This document shows positions 17,463 through 27,225 of a stretch of 64,000 nt of DNA, piece by piece. The translations under genes and the position numbers were made by a program. The notes below the pieces were generated by a model. It ran no database searches. It saw only the letters and a program-made list of their open reading frames with translations, and was not told the origin of the DNA. Within the stretch, counting starts at the first letter, position 1; every line of letters starts with the position of its first letter. Source of the stretch: JBMYTN01 sp049604415 (lineage in GTDB: Bacteria > Pseudomonadota > Alphaproteobacteria > Rhodospirillales > Rhodospirillaceae); NCBI GenBank assembly GCA_049604415.1, contig JBMYTN010000015.1, positions 1-64,000 on the forward strand, given 5' to 3'.

Positions 17463-20255
17463 GTGCCAGCATCCCCCGCCTCTGATCCCGTTGCCCAGAC
17501 AACTAAAGCGCCTGAGCCCACCATCCCGAGCGATGCAACGCCGATGATGGTGCAATATTTGGAGATCAAAGCCGCCCATCCCGATGCGCTGCTGTTCTAC
17601 CGCATGGGCGATTTTTACGAGCTGTTCTTTGACGATGCCAAGATCGCGGCGGACTGTCTGGACATTGCCCTGACCAAGCGTGGCAAGCATGCCGGGGCCG
17701 ACATCCCGATGTGCGGGGTGCCGGTGCATTCCCACGAAACCTATCTGGCCCGGCTGATCCGGGCCGGGCATAAGGTCGCGCTGTGTGAGCAGACTGAGGA
17801 CCCGAAGGAAGCGAAAAAGCGTCGGGGCCATAAGGCGGTGGTGCAACGTGACGTGATCCGGCTGATCACGGCAGGCACCCTGACCGAGGACACTTTGCTG
17901 GACAGCGACCAGCATAATTATTTGGCCGCCATCTCCCGGGTGAAGGACGGGCTCGGCTTGGCCTGGGCGGATCTGTCCACCGGTGCGTTTCAGGTCCAGC
18001 CGGTCACCGCCAGCGGTCTGGCATCGGCCCTGGCCCGGATCGCGCCGGGCGAAATCCTGCTGCCCGATGTGCTGACCCGGGACCCGACCCTGTTTGAAAC
18101 CTTCGCCGCCCATAAAGAGGGCCTGACCCTGCTGCCCAAGGCTCGGTTCGACCCCGCCAATGCCCAGCGTCGGATCGAAGCCTTGTTCGAGGTCGGCACC
18201 TTAGAAGGCTTTGGTGGCTTCGATCCCGCCGAGATCAGTGCGGCTGGGGCAATCATCGATTATGCGGAGCTGACCCAGGTCGGCCAATTGCCACGGCTGA
18301 CCCCGCCGCGCCGCATCACCGCCTCGGCCATTTTGGAAATCGACGCTGCGACCCGGCGCTCCCTGGAGCTGACCCGGACCCAAAGCGGGGAGCGCAAGGG
18401 CAGCCTGCTGGCCGATCTGGACCGCACCGTGACCGGGCCGGGCTCGCGCTTGCTGGCGGAACGGCTCTCCGCCCCGCTGACGGATCCTGCGGCGATCACC
18501 ACCCGTTTGGACATGGTCGATCATCTGCTGGATGCCCCCGACGCCCGGGCCGATCTGCGCAGCCAGCTGCGCGGCTGCCCGGATATGGAGCGGGCCTTGT
18601 CACGGCTGTCCCTGAACCGGGGCACCCCGCGGGATCTCGCCGCGATCCGCGATGCCTTGGGCCGCATTCCCGCCTTGCGGATCACGGTGGAAGAGGCCCG
18701 AGCCGTGCCGCCTCCGCCGGGGCTGAAGCGGGTGCTGGAGGATTTGGGCCGCCATGACAGCCTTGTTGACCGACTGGAAAGGGCTTTGGAGCCCGACCCA
18801 CCGTTTTTGGTCCGGGAAGGCGGGTTTATCCGGGAAGGCTACCATGCCGGGCTGGATGAGCTGCGGGGCCTGCGCGATGAAAGCCGCCGCCTGATTGCCG
18901 GGCTGCAGGGGCGCTATGCGGAAGCCAGCGGGGTCTCCACCCTAAAAATCAAACATAACAATGTTTTGGGCTATTTTATTGAGGTCTCGACCAAGCAAGC
19001 CGATCGGCTGATGGGCCAGGAGCCTTTCATCCACCGCCAAACCATGGCCAATGCGGTGCGCTTCACCACAGTGGAGCTTTCGGAGCTGGAAGACAAGATC
19101 CGGGGAGCGGCAGACAAGGCGATCGCCTTGGAAACCGAGCTGTTTCAGGATCTCTGCGGCGATATCGAACTGCGCTTCAAGGAAATCGCGCTGGCCGCCG
19201 ATGCCCTGTCTCGCCTGGATGTCACCGCCGCGACCGCGACCCGGGCCGAGGAAGGCAGTTGGTGCCGCCCGATTGTGGAGGCCAGCCTGGCCTTCGACAT
19301 TGTCGGTGGGCGCCATCCGGTGGTCGAAACTGCGCTGAAGAGCCAGAATACCGCCGCTTTCGTCGCCAATGACTGCGATTTGGAGTCGGACCGGCGGCTT
19401 TGGCTGCTGACCGGGCCGAATATGGCCGGGAAATCCACTTTTTTGCGGCAAAATGCCTTGATCGCCATTCTGGCCCAGATCGGCTGTCCAGTCCCGGCGG
19501 ATCAGGCCCGCATCGGGGTGGTGGACCGGCTGTTTTCCCGGGTTGGAGCGTCCGACGATCTGGCCCGGGGCCAATCCACCTTTATGGTCGAGATGGTCGA
19601 GACCGCTGCGATCCTGAACCAAGCCACGGAACGCTCACTGGTGATCCTTGATGAAATTGGCCGGGGCACGGCGACCTATGACGGGCTGTCCATCGCCTGG
19701 GCCACGGTCGAGCATCTGCATGATCTGAACCGCTGTCGCACCCTGTTCGCCACCCATTATCACGAAATGACCGCCCTGGCCGCCCGGCTGCCACGGCTAA
19801 GCTGCCGTTCCATGCGGGTTAAGGAGTGGAAAGGCAAAATCGTCTTTCTCCATGAGGTCACTTTAGGCGCTGCGGACCGGTCCTATGGCATCCATGTCGC
19901 CAAGCTAGCCGGGCTGCCCAAGCGCGCGATCCAACGCGCCGAAACCGTGCTGAAGATCTTAGAAAATGCCGAGGGCAGCGGGCCCGCACAGCTGTTGGCC
20001 GAAGACATGCCGCTGTTTGCCGCCGCAGCCCCCGCGCCCTTGGCCGAACCGGTGCGCGACCCCGAGGAAACCGGAGCGGCCATTGACGGGCCGATGGACG
20101 GAGATGCTGCGGACGGGCCGCTACCGGCCTCTGCCGTGGAGGCGGTTTGGCAGGCCTTGGCGGCGACGGATCCCGACGCCCTGTCACCCCGGGATGCCTT
20201 GGAGGCCCTGTACCGGCTCAAAGCCTTGGCTAACGAGGCCTCAGGATCTGGTTAG
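17463..20255 (+). CDS. mutS: DNA mismatch repair protein MutS
   Basis: 930 residues with a GTG start. The mismatch-binding F-Y-R-M-G-D-F-Y-E-L-F-F segment lies near residues 44-55 (Phe-x-Glu motif within), the Walker A G-P-N-M-A-G-K-S-T near 653 and the D-E-I-G-R-G-T-A-T-Y-D-G Walker B region follow. The C-terminal ~80 residues are an acidic Ala/Pro-rich linker and a short tetramerisation-like tail. MutS finds base mispairs and starts methyl-directed or nick-directed repair with MutL. The ribosome site before the GTG is weak; an ATG at about residue 28 is another possible start. Confidence 0.95.
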   Translation: MPASPASDPVAQTTKAPEPTIPSDATPMMVQYLEIKAAHPDALLFYRMGDFYELFFDDAKIAADCLDIALTKRGKHAGADIPMCGVPVHSHETYLARLIRAGHKVALCEQTEDPKEAKKRRGHKAVVQRDVIRLITAGTLTEDTLLDSDQHNYLAAISRVKDGLGLAWADLSTGAFQVQPVTASGLASALARIAPGEILLPDVLTRDPTLFETFAAHKEGLTLLPKARFDPANAQRRIEALFEVGTLEGFGGFDPAEISAAGAIIDYAELTQVGQLPRLTPPRRITASAILEIDAATRRSLELTRTQSGERKGSLLADLDRTVTGPGSRLLAERLSAPLTDPAAITTRLDMVDHLLDAPDARADLRSQLRGCPDMERALSRLSLNRGTPRDLAAIRDALGRIPALRITVEEARAVPPPPGLKRVLEDLGRHDSLVDRLERALEPDPPFLVREGGFIREGYHAGLDELRGLRDESRRLIAGLQGRYAEASGVSTLKIKHNNVLGYFIEVSTKQADRLMGQEPFIHRQTMANAVRFTTVELSELEDKIRGAADKAIALETELFQDLCGDIELRFKEIALAADALSRLDVTAATATRAEEGSWCRPIVEASLAFDIVGGRHPVVETALKSQNTAAFVANDCDLESDRRLWLLTGPNMAGKSTFLRQNALIAILAQIGCPVPADQARIGVVDRLFSRVGASDDLARGQSTFMVEMVETAAILNQATERSLVILDEIGRGTATYDGLSIAWATVEHLHDLNRCRTLFATHYHEMTALAARLPRLSCRSMRVKEWKGKIVFLHEVTLGAADRSYGIHVAKLAGLPKRAIQRAETVLKILENAEGSGPAQLLAEDMPLFAAAAPAPLAEPVRDPEETGAAIDGPMDGDAADGPLPASAVEAVWQALAATDPDALSPRDALEALYRLKALANEASGSG

Positions 20256-20357
20256 AGCATTTTCAGCCGAAGTGGGTCCGGTTCGGCGGTTCGAAAATGC
20301 GACAATACAAAAAGTTAGAGCGATTTTTGCGACGATTGAATCGCGGAAATCGCTCTA
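20254..20357 (+). repeat. Palindromic intergenic repeat, copy 1
   Basis: A ~104-bp element starting at the mutS stop. The left half has the core AGCCGAAGTGGGTCCGGTTC and the flanks AGAGCATTTTC / GAAAATGCG, which pair. The right half is a second imperfect palindrome, AGAGCGATTT ... AAATCGCTCT. Closely similar elements lie at 23411-23515 in opposite orientation and at 33390-33496. Palindromes of this GAAGTGGG-CCGGTTCGGC kind are widespread between genes in Rhizobiales and other alphaproteobacteria. Their right-hand halves differ in sequence between copies but both fold. Confidence 0.85.
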
Positions 20358-20472
20358 GCACCCTTGTTGCGTATGATATTTTTGAGTGTCACGGTGGTTT
20401 TCTTGGCGTGGAACGGTTTCAGCCGTTATATCCAAGGGAGCGCCGTCGAATGAGAAGGGTTTGGGAGCGGAT

Positions 20473-23349
20473 ATGAGCACGCCCAAAGTACGGAAGCCCC
20501 GAGAGCTGATCGACCGCAAAGAGGTCACCGTTGTCCTGGAACGCATTGCCGAACAGGTCACCGACCCGCGCGCGCGGCGCACCGAGCTGCTTAGCACCAT
20601 GCGCACCGTCTTGACTGACGGTCAGGCCGAAGTGCAACGCCGGTTCCTTGAGGGCCGCGGCTCCGGACAGGCTGCCTTCTCCGAAAACACCTATTTGATG
20701 GATCAAATCATCCGTCTGCTGTTTGATTTCACCATCGCCCATGTCTATCCGCCGCCGGACAACGACCCGAAGAACGACGAAACCCGCAACATGACCCTGC
20801 TGGCCGTGGGCGGCTATGGTCGCGGCGAGATGTCCCCGCAATCCGATGTGGATTTGATGTTCCTGATCCCGCGCAAATCCGGGGATCGGGTCGAATCGGT
20901 TGCGGAATATATGCTCTATATTCTCTGGGATATGGGCTTGAAGGTCGGCCATTCGACCCGCACGGTGGAAGAGTGCATCAAGCAGGCCAAGGGCGACCTG
21001 ACCGTGCGGACCTCCCTGCTTGAAACCCGCTATATTTGGGGCGAAAAGACCCTGTATGGCGCGTTGACCCGGGCCTTTTGGCAGCAGGTGGTCAACGGCA
21101 CCCATGCGGACTTTATTGAAGCCAAGCTCTCCGAACGCGATGAGCGGCACCGCAAATTGGGCGATTCGCGCTATGTGCTGGAGCCGAACATTAAGGATGG
21201 CAAGGGTGGCTTGCGCGACCTGCACACCCTGTTCTGGCTCGCTCGCTATATTTATGGCGTCTCTGACATGCGGGAGCTGGTGCAACTGGGCGTCCTAACC
21301 CCCGATGCGGCCTCTAAATTCCGCCGTGCCCGAGCCTTTCTGTGGACCGTGCGCTGCCATCTGCATTATTTGGCCGAGCGGGCCGAGGAGCGCCTGACCT
21401 TTGACCTGCAGCCGGAAATGGCTCGACGCATGGGTTATACGGATCGCAAAAACGCCATGGGCGTTGAGCGCTTCATGAAGCATTACTTCCTGATGGCCAA
21501 AACCGTGGGCGATCTGACCCGGATCTTTTGTGCCATTTTGGAAGAGCAACAAAAGCGCCGTCCGATCCTGTCTTTGGTTAAGGTCCTGTCCCGGCGACGG
21601 AATTTTGATGGCTTCACCTTGGATGGCGGACGTTTGACGGTCGATGATCCGACCATATTCGCCCGCGATCCCGTAACCCTGATCCGTTTGTTCCGGGTTG
21701 CCCAAGAGCATAATCTGGAGATCCACCCGGAAGCCCTGCGTCTGGTCACGGAAAATCTGACCGAGGTGACCAGGACTCGCGATGACCCAGCAGCCAATGC
21801 GCTGTTCATGGACATCCTGGCTGGGGGCAAAGACCCGGAGCCGACCCTACGCACCATGAGTGAGTCCGGGGTGTTCGGTCGGTTTGTGCCGGATTTCGGC
21901 CAGGTCGTCGCCCAGATGCAATATGACATGTACCATGTCTATACCACCGACGAGCACACCATCCGTGCCCTCGGCCTGCTGCATAAAATCGACAATGGCG
22001 AATTCGCCAATTCCATTCCCCAGGCGAATCGGTCGATTGACAAGATCCAATCAAAGCGCGCGCTTTATGTCGCCACCTTGCTCCATGACATTGCCAAGGG
22101 CCGCAATGGCGACCACTCCCAGCTTGGGGCCGAAATCGCCCTGATTCTGGGGCCGCGCTTCGGCCTGACCGATGAGGAGACAGAGACGGTTTCCTGGCTG
22201 GTGCTCCATCACCTCGCCATGTCCCGCACCGCCTTCAAACGCGATGTGGATGATTACAAAACCATCACCGATTTTGCCGATCTGGTGCAGTCGGTGGAAC
22301 GCTTGCGGCTTTTGTTCCTGCTGACCTGTGTCGACATCCTGGCTGTGGGTCCGAATGTGTGGAATGCCTGGAAATCGGCCCTGCTGCAGAATTTGTTCCT
22401 GCGCACCAAGGATGTGCTGACCGGAGGCTTCCAGGCTGCGGCCCGGGATGCCCGGGTCGCCGGAGCGAAAAAACAACTGTCCCTGGCCCTGACCGATTGG
22501 CCGGAAGCCCAGATCGAGGCCTATTTGGACCGGCATTATCCAGGCTATTGGCTGTCTTTTGACTTCCTATCCCAAATGCGCCATGCCCGGATGATCGCCA
22601 AGGCCGATGAGACCCAGCATCCGATCACCGTCGAGGTCCGGCCCGACACCCACCGCTCGGTGTCCGAGGTCATGGTGTTTATCGAGGATTATCCCGGCCT
22701 GTTTTCCGACATTGCCGGGGCCATGGCACTGGTCGGGGCCAATATTCTCGATGCCCGGATCACCACCATGGTCGATGGCATGGCGCTGGATACTTTCACG
22801 GTGCAGAGCCTGGACCACAAGGCCATTGCCGAACCCGGTCGCATTGAGCGGATGGAAGCCGCCCTGATTGGGGTACTGTCCGGCGAGACCTCGGTGATCA
22901 AGGGGCTGTCGGAACACTCACCGCGCCTGCCCGCCCGGACCCGGCATATCACCGTGCCGCCCCGGGTCATTGTCGACAACAACGCCAGCAAGACCCACAC
23001 GGTGATCGAGGTCAATGGCCGCGACCGTCCAGGCCTGCTGTTCTCCGTCACGCGCGCCCTGACATCGGTGTCAGTGCAGATCTCCTCGGCTTTGGTCAGC
23101 ACCTATGGCGAGCGGGTGGTCGATGTGTTTTATGTCAAAGATGTTTTTGGCATGAAAATCGTCCACAAAACCAAGCTGAACCAGATCCGGGCGGCCTTAA
23201 GCGCCGCCCTGGCGGAAACCGATGGTGCGGAAGGCGGCGTCCCGACCCGGAAATCGGCCCATAAAACCGGCCAGAAATCTGGGTCGAAGTCTGGAGCCAA
23301 ATCGAGGCAAAAGAGCCGCAGCAAGGTCAAAACCGTCGCGGCGGAGTAG
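20473..23349 (+). CDS. glnD: Bifunctional uridylyltransferase/uridylyl-removing enzyme GlnD
   Basis: 958 residues from the ATG at 20473, with GGGAG close upstream. The nucleotidyltransferase motif G-G-Y-G-R-G-E-M-S-P-Q-S-D-V-D is near 112-126, an HD domain (L-L-H-D-I-A-K-G) near 540, and two ACT domains at about 740 and 850 that bind glutamine. GlnD adds UMP to, or removes it from, PII proteins to report nitrogen status. Odd feature: the last ~35 residues are a Lys/Ser/Gly-rich basic tail. The gene is bracketed by inverted copies of the intergenic palindromic repeat. Confidence 0.96.
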   Translation: MSTPKVRKPRELIDRKEVTVVLERIAEQVTDPRARRTELLSTMRTVLTDGQAEVQRRFLEGRGSGQAAFSENTYLMDQIIRLLFDFTIAHVYPPPDNDPKNDETRNMTLLAVGGYGRGEMSPQSDVDLMFLIPRKSGDRVESVAEYMLYILWDMGLKVGHSTRTVEECIKQAKGDLTVRTSLLETRYIWGEKTLYGALTRAFWQQVVNGTHADFIEAKLSERDERHRKLGDSRYVLEPNIKDGKGGLRDLHTLFWLARYIYGVSDMRELVQLGVLTPDAASKFRRARAFLWTVRCHLHYLAERAEERLTFDLQPEMARRMGYTDRKNAMGVERFMKHYFLMAKTVGDLTRIFCAILEEQQKRRPILSLVKVLSRRRNFDGFTLDGGRLTVDDPTIFARDPVTLIRLFRVAQEHNLEIHPEALRLVTENLTEVTRTRDDPAANALFMDILAGGKDPEPTLRTMSESGVFGRFVPDFGQVVAQMQYDMYHVYTTDEHTIRALGLLHKIDNGEFANSIPQANRSIDKIQSKRALYVATLLHDIAKGRNGDHSQLGAEIALILGPRFGLTDEETETVSWLVLHHLAMSRTAFKRDVDDYKTITDFADLVQSVERLRLLFLLTCVDILAVGPNVWNAWKSALLQNLFLRTKDVLTGGFQAAARDARVAGAKKQLSLALTDWPEAQIEAYLDRHYPGYWLSFDFLSQMRHARMIAKADETQHPITVEVRPDTHRSVSEVMVFIEDYPGLFSDIAGAMALVGANILDARITTMVDGMALDTFTVQSLDHKAIAEPGRIERMEAALIGVLSGETSVIKGLSEHSPRLPARTRHITVPPRVIVDNNASKTHTVIEVNGRDRPGLLFSVTRALTSVSVQISSALVSTYGERVVDVFYVKDVFGMKIVHKTKLNQIRAALSAALAETDGAEGGVPTRKSAHKTGQKSGSKSGAKSRQKSRSKVKTVAAE

Positions 23350-23410
23350 CCTTGGATCCAGTCTTGGGGTAACCAGTGGGATCTTCGAAAGATTTTGTGG
23401 TCTTTCGCCT

Positions 23411-23515
23411 CTAGTGCCAATGCCGCGATAATTGAATCGCGGCATTGGCTCCAACTTTTCGTTTTGTCGCATTTTCGAACCGCCGAACCGGACCCACTTC
23501 GGCTGAAAATGCTCT
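23411..23515 (-). repeat. Palindromic intergenic repeat, copy 2 (inverted)
   Basis: Reverse complement of copy 1 in its core (AGAGCATTTTCAGCCGAAGT and onward), lying between glnD and murJ. Its second palindrome, CCAATGCCGCGAT ... ATCGCGGCATTGG, differs in sequence from that of copy 1 but still pairs. Together with 20254-20357 it forms inverted repeats around glnD. Confidence 0.85.
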
Positions 23516-23541
23516 GATTTGTTGTCCCGGATCCTTGCTTT

Positions 23542-25134
23542 ATGCCTTTGCTGCGTTCCATTGCCACGGTGGGTGGCTACACCCTGCTCAGCCGCGTCTT
23601 CGGGTTCCTCCGGGATATTCTGATCGCCCGCTATCTTGGCGCCGGGGTGGTGTCTGACGCCTTTTTTGTCGCCTTCCGCTTTCCCAATCTGTTCCGCCGG
23701 TTGTTTGCCGAAGGGGCCTTTGCTGCCGCCTTTGTGCCGATCTTTGCTGGCAAGCTGGAAACCGAGGGCGAGAACCAGGCCCGAGCTTTCGCCCGTCAGG
23801 CCTTCACGCTCCTGGGCATTATCCTGATCGGCCTGCTGGCGATTATGGAAATCATCATGCCCTGGGCCATGCTGGTGATGGCCCCAGGCTTTGATGCCAT
23901 CCCTGGCAAAATGGAATTGGCCACCGAGCTGTCCCGGATCGCCTTTCCCTATTTGCTGTTCATCTCCTTGGTCTCTCTGCAATCCGGTGTTTTGAACGCG
24001 CTTGGCCATTTTGCCGCCGCGGCGGCGGCACCGGTGTTGCTCAATCTGACTTTGATCGCTGCTTTGCTGGGCTTCGCCTCGGTGGGCGAAACCCCAGGCC
24101 ATGCCCTGGCCTGGGGGGTTAGCCTGGCCGGGGTGATCCAGTTTCTCTGGCTCGCCCACCATTGCCGCAAGGCTGGCATGTCTATCACCCCGGTGCGGCC
24201 CCGGATAACCCAAGACGTCAAAACCCTGGGCGCGCGGATCCTGCCGGTGGTGTTGGGTTCCAGCCTGTATCAGATCAATCTGCTGATTGGGACCATCCTG
24301 GCCTCCATGGTCGCCGATGGGGCCGTGTCCTGGCTCTATTACGGCGATCGCATCACCCAATTGCCCTTGGGCGTGATCGGGGTTGCCGTGGGCACGGTGT
24401 TGTTGCCGGTGCTGTCCCGGGATCTGCGCGCCGGGCGCGAAGTCGAAGCCACCCAACAGCAAAACCGGGCCATCGAATTCGCCCTGTTGCTGACCCTGCC
24501 CTCCGCAGCGGCTTTGGCGGTGATCGCTTGGCCCATTGTTGTGGTGTTGTTCGAACGCGGTGCCTTCACCCCGGCCGATAGTGCGGCGACGGCGGCAGCG
24601 ATGACCGCCTTTGCGCTCGGCTTGCCAGCCCATGTGCTGGTCAAAGTGCTCGCCCCTGGCTTCTTCGCCCGGGAAGACACCAAAACCCCGGTGAAGATCG
24701 CGGCGGTCGCCTTGGCCGCCAATGTGGTGCTCAATCTGGTGCTGATGGGGCCCTATGGCCATTTGGGCATCGCGGCCGCGTCCAGCATTGCCGGGTGGCT
24801 CAATGTGGTGCTGCTCGCCATCGCCCTGCGGCGGCGCGGCCATTTGTCCCTCGATGACCGGCTGGTGTCCCGCGCCCCGCGTATTTTGATTGCCGCCTTG
24901 GGGATGGGCGGGGCGGTTTTGGCTCTGGATCAAGGGCTTCTCGCCCCCTTGACCAGCGATTGGCATGGCGGGTTGTTGGCCAATATCATCGCCCTGACCG
25001 CCTTGATCCTATCGGGCATGGCGCTTTATGGCGGGGCCTGTCTGGCCTTGAAAGTGTCCAGCCCCGCTGAACTTAAAGCCACCCTGCGGCGGCGATCAGC
25101 CAAGCCCAAAGATCAAGATCAGGATGAGGCCTAA
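23542..25134 (+). CDS. murJ: Lipid II flippase MurJ
   Basis: 530 residues with about 14 predicted membrane segments, as expected for MurJ/MviN of the MOP superfamily. The start L-S-R-V-F-G-F-L-R-D-I-L-I-A-R-Y-L-G is the family N-terminus with the essential arginines. It moves lipid-linked peptidoglycan precursors to the periplasmic face of the inner membrane. Two further family markers are A-P-G-F near 115 and N-L-F-R-R-L-F-A-E-G near 50. The C-terminal tail is basic then acidic. In several alphaproteobacteria murJ follows glnD as here. Confidence 0.96.
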   Translation: MPLLRSIATVGGYTLLSRVFGFLRDILIARYLGAGVVSDAFFVAFRFPNLFRRLFAEGAFAAAFVPIFAGKLETEGENQARAFARQAFTLLGIILIGLLAIMEIIMPWAMLVMAPGFDAIPGKMELATELSRIAFPYLLFISLVSLQSGVLNALGHFAAAAAAPVLLNLTLIAALLGFASVGETPGHALAWGVSLAGVIQFLWLAHHCRKAGMSITPVRPRITQDVKTLGARILPVVLGSSLYQINLLIGTILASMVADGAVSWLYYGDRITQLPLGVIGVAVGTVLLPVLSRDLRAGREVEATQQQNRAIEFALLLTLPSAAALAVIAWPIVVVLFERGAFTPADSAATAAAMTAFALGLPAHVLVKVLAPGFFAREDTKTPVKIAAVALAANVVLNLVLMGPYGHLGIAAASSIAGWLNVVLLAIALRRRGHLSLDDRLVSRAPRILIAALGMGGAVLALDQGLLAPLTSDWHGGLLANIIALTALILSGMALYGGACLALKVSSPAELKATLRRRSAKPKDQDQDEA

Positions 25135-25226
25135 ACCCTGAGCCCTGAGCCTCCCGGTGAGGGCCGAAAACAGGGACGCTCTCGGCATTTGCTCCGCAAC
25201 CCGCATTTTGGCTACGCCAAAACACT

Positions 25227-25991
25227 CTAATCTAACGACTCAACAAAGGGCGGGTCGGGCAGGCGCTGGAACAAACGGCGCACCCCATTGCCCCATTGCG
25301 CCCGCATCTTGGCCAAATAGGGATCATCGACACTGATCCGGCGGCGCAAACCGGGCGTGAAGCTATCCCGGCGGCAAACATAGAAATCCAGCGGCGGACC
25401 GACGGACAGATTGGAGCGGATGGTGGAATCAAACGACACCAAGGCGCATTTGGCCGCCTCGGCCAGATCCGTCTCGAAGGTGATCACCCGGTCCAGGATC
25501 GGTTTGCCATATTTGGTTTCCCCGATCTGCAGAAACGGCGTGTCCTGGGTGGTCTCAATATAATTGCCAGCGGTGTAGATCATGAACAGACGCATGGGAC
25601 CGCCTTTGACCTGCCCGCCCAAAATAAACGAGCACATGAAATCCGAGCCCTGCTCCTTTAGGGCTTCGGCATCGCGCTCATGGACCGTGCGGATGGCTTC
25701 GCCGACCGCTTGCGCCGCTGCCGTCATCCCCGGGGCTGTCATCAGCGGCCCTTCGGAAGGCGGGGTCAGTTCGTCCCCGGCCTCGCGCCGGACGGTGTCT
25801 TCCAACAGGCTGACCACGGCCTGGGTGATGGCCAAATTGCCCGCGGACATCAACACCATGACCCGCTCACCGGGCTTTTCCCACACCCGCAATTTGCGGA
25901 ATTTGGCGACATTGTCGACACCGGCATTGGTGCGGGTGTCTGCCACCATCACCAAGCCGTCCTGCAACAGCATGCCCAACGCATAGGTCAT
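25227..25991 (-). CDS. Anbu-type proteasome-like peptidase
   Basis: 254 residues of the Ntn-hydrolase proteasome beta family, Anbu (BPH) type. The gene starts Met-Thr, so removal of Met leaves a catalytic Thr1 with no propeptide; Asp17 (A-D-T-R-T-N) and a Lys near position 29-32 correspond to the usual active site. Anbu forms open helical or ring assemblies, and its substrate is not firmly known. It is last in a minus-strand set with the ATP-grasp (27226-28641) and alpha-E (26135-27070) genes, the standard Anbu partners; the transglutaminase-like gene usually also present is missing. Confidence 0.9.
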   Translation of the reverse strand: MTYALGMLLQDGLVMVADTRTNAGVDNVAKFRKLRVWEKPGERVMVLMSAGNLAITQAVVSLLEDTVRREAGDELTPPSEGPLMTAPGMTAAAQAVGEAIRTVHERDAEALKEQGSDFMCSFILGGQVKGGPMRLFMIYTAGNYIETTQDTPFLQIGETKYGKPILDRVITFETDLAEAAKCALVSFDSTIRSNLSVGPPLDFYVCRRDSFTPGLRRRISVDDPYLAKMRAQWGNGVRRLFQRLPDPPFVESLD

Positions 25992-26134
25992 GCATCCCCT
26001 CCCCCAAGGTTTTGTTTTGTCTTTACCGCCCTCTTACGCCGCCTTGCCATCCCATCCAGCAAGGGTTGAGACGGTGCCCTCCGAGACGGACCATAGAGTC
26101 TTGTTTCGGATCCCGACCTCGAGTCCTTTGGGCC

Positions 26135-27070
26135 TTAATGCACCAAATAGAAGGTTTTGGCGACCTCTTCTGAGACGGCGGAGTTGCGGTTGATGAACTC
26201 GGTTAAGAAGCGGTGCAAGCCCCGACGGGTGATGTCTTGGACCCGGCCAAATTTCAGCCGGGCATGCATTTCCCCGGCCAGCCTTGCGCCTTCGGTGCCC
26301 GGGGCCATTTCCGCCAGCAATTCGGCAACGACCTCATAGCAATGGCGCACCGAGCGCGGGAATTCCTGGCGCAGCACCAGGAGCTCGACCACTTGGCGCG
26401 GTTTGATGCTGTCGCGATACATGGTGCGATAGGCCTTAAAGGCACTCATGGCCCGCAGCAGGGCGCCCCATTGGTAATAATCAACCGCCTCGTCGAGCTT
26501 GCTCTCATCCGGGGCCAGAACGTGATATTTCACATCGAGCAGCCGGGAGGTGTTGTCCGCTCGCTCCATAAAGGTGCCAAGCCGGGTGAATTTATAGGTT
26601 TCGGTTTGCAGCATGGTGCCGACCGTGGTGCCGCGAAACAGATGCGAGCGCTCCTTAACCCATTCAAAGAACTCACGAAACCCCCATTCCAGCAAACGGG
26701 AATAGGTGATGGTCTGCATCTCCAGCCAGGTGGAGTTGATGCTTTCAAACATTTCCGTGGGCAGAACGAACCGTTCCGCCCGCGCATTTTCCCGGGCTGC
26801 ATGCCAGGTTGAGTAAATCGAAGACGGGTTTTCCGGATCTAAGGCCATGAAGGCGATGACATGGCCCGCAGAGATTTCGTCATATTTCTTTTCATAGGAG
26901 GGCCGCTGACCGGAAATGATCAGCCCCGGCTCCCATTCCACCCCGGTGCCGTCCGAGGTCACGGGCAATTGCGACATGCGGTGGGACACGTCCAAGATCC
27001 GGGCCATGTTTTCCGCCCGCTCCACATAACGGGCCATCCAAAAGAGATTGTCGGCTGTCCGGCTCAGCAT
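26135..27070 (-). CDS. Alpha-E domain protein (DUF403)
   Basis: 311 residues. The opening M-L-S-R-T-A-D-N-L-F-W-M-A-R-Y-V-E-R-A-E-N is the hallmark of the alpha-E (DUF403) family, an all-helical protein with conserved Glu residues. Its function is unknown, but it nearly always accompanies a circularly permuted ATP-grasp protein and often a transglutaminase and Anbu; comparative studies proposed a peptide-bond-forming and processing system. Here it lies 155 bp downstream of the ATP-grasp gene and 143 bp upstream of Anbu. Confidence 0.92.
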   Translation of the reverse strand: MLSRTADNLFWMARYVERAENMARILDVSHRMSQLPVTSDGTGVEWEPGLIISGQRPSYEKKYDEISAGHVIAFMALDPENPSSIYSTWHAARENARAERFVLPTEMFESINSTWLEMQTITYSRLLEWGFREFFEWVKERSHLFRGTTVGTMLQTETYKFTRLGTFMERADNTSRLLDVKYHVLAPDESKLDEAVDYYQWGALLRAMSAFKAYRTMYRDSIKPRQVVELLVLRQEFPRSVRHCYEVVAELLAEMAPGTEGARLAGEMHARLKFGRVQDITRRGLHRFLTEFINRNSAVSEEVAKTFYLVH

Positions 27071-27225
27071 CCGTTCACATTCCTTTTTCGAGCATTCGGT
27101 GCAGCGCGGGCTGGTTTCTGTACTCCCGAGACGGCTCGGGGAGACCCCAAAAGGCGCTGGTCCATCATGCTCCGATCACAATCAAATCCTCGGCTATGGT
27201 GTGGTGCCTGCCTGCTCTCAGGCGG

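Noticed and set aside
20281..20300. tRNA T-loop-like GGTTCGAAAATGC
   Set aside because: It is part of the palindromic repeat; no acceptor or anticodon stem fits around it. I found no convincing tRNA or rRNA gene in the window.
20254..23515. glnD as cargo of a composite transposon flanked by the inverted repeats
   Set aside because: The repeats are short intergenic palindromes without transposase or terminal-repeat features, and glnD-murJ order is normal for the class.
23197..24966. 589-codon minus-strand open frame opposite murJ
   Set aside because: Shadow frame with low-complexity Gly/Gln/His composition; murJ on the plus strand is unambiguous.
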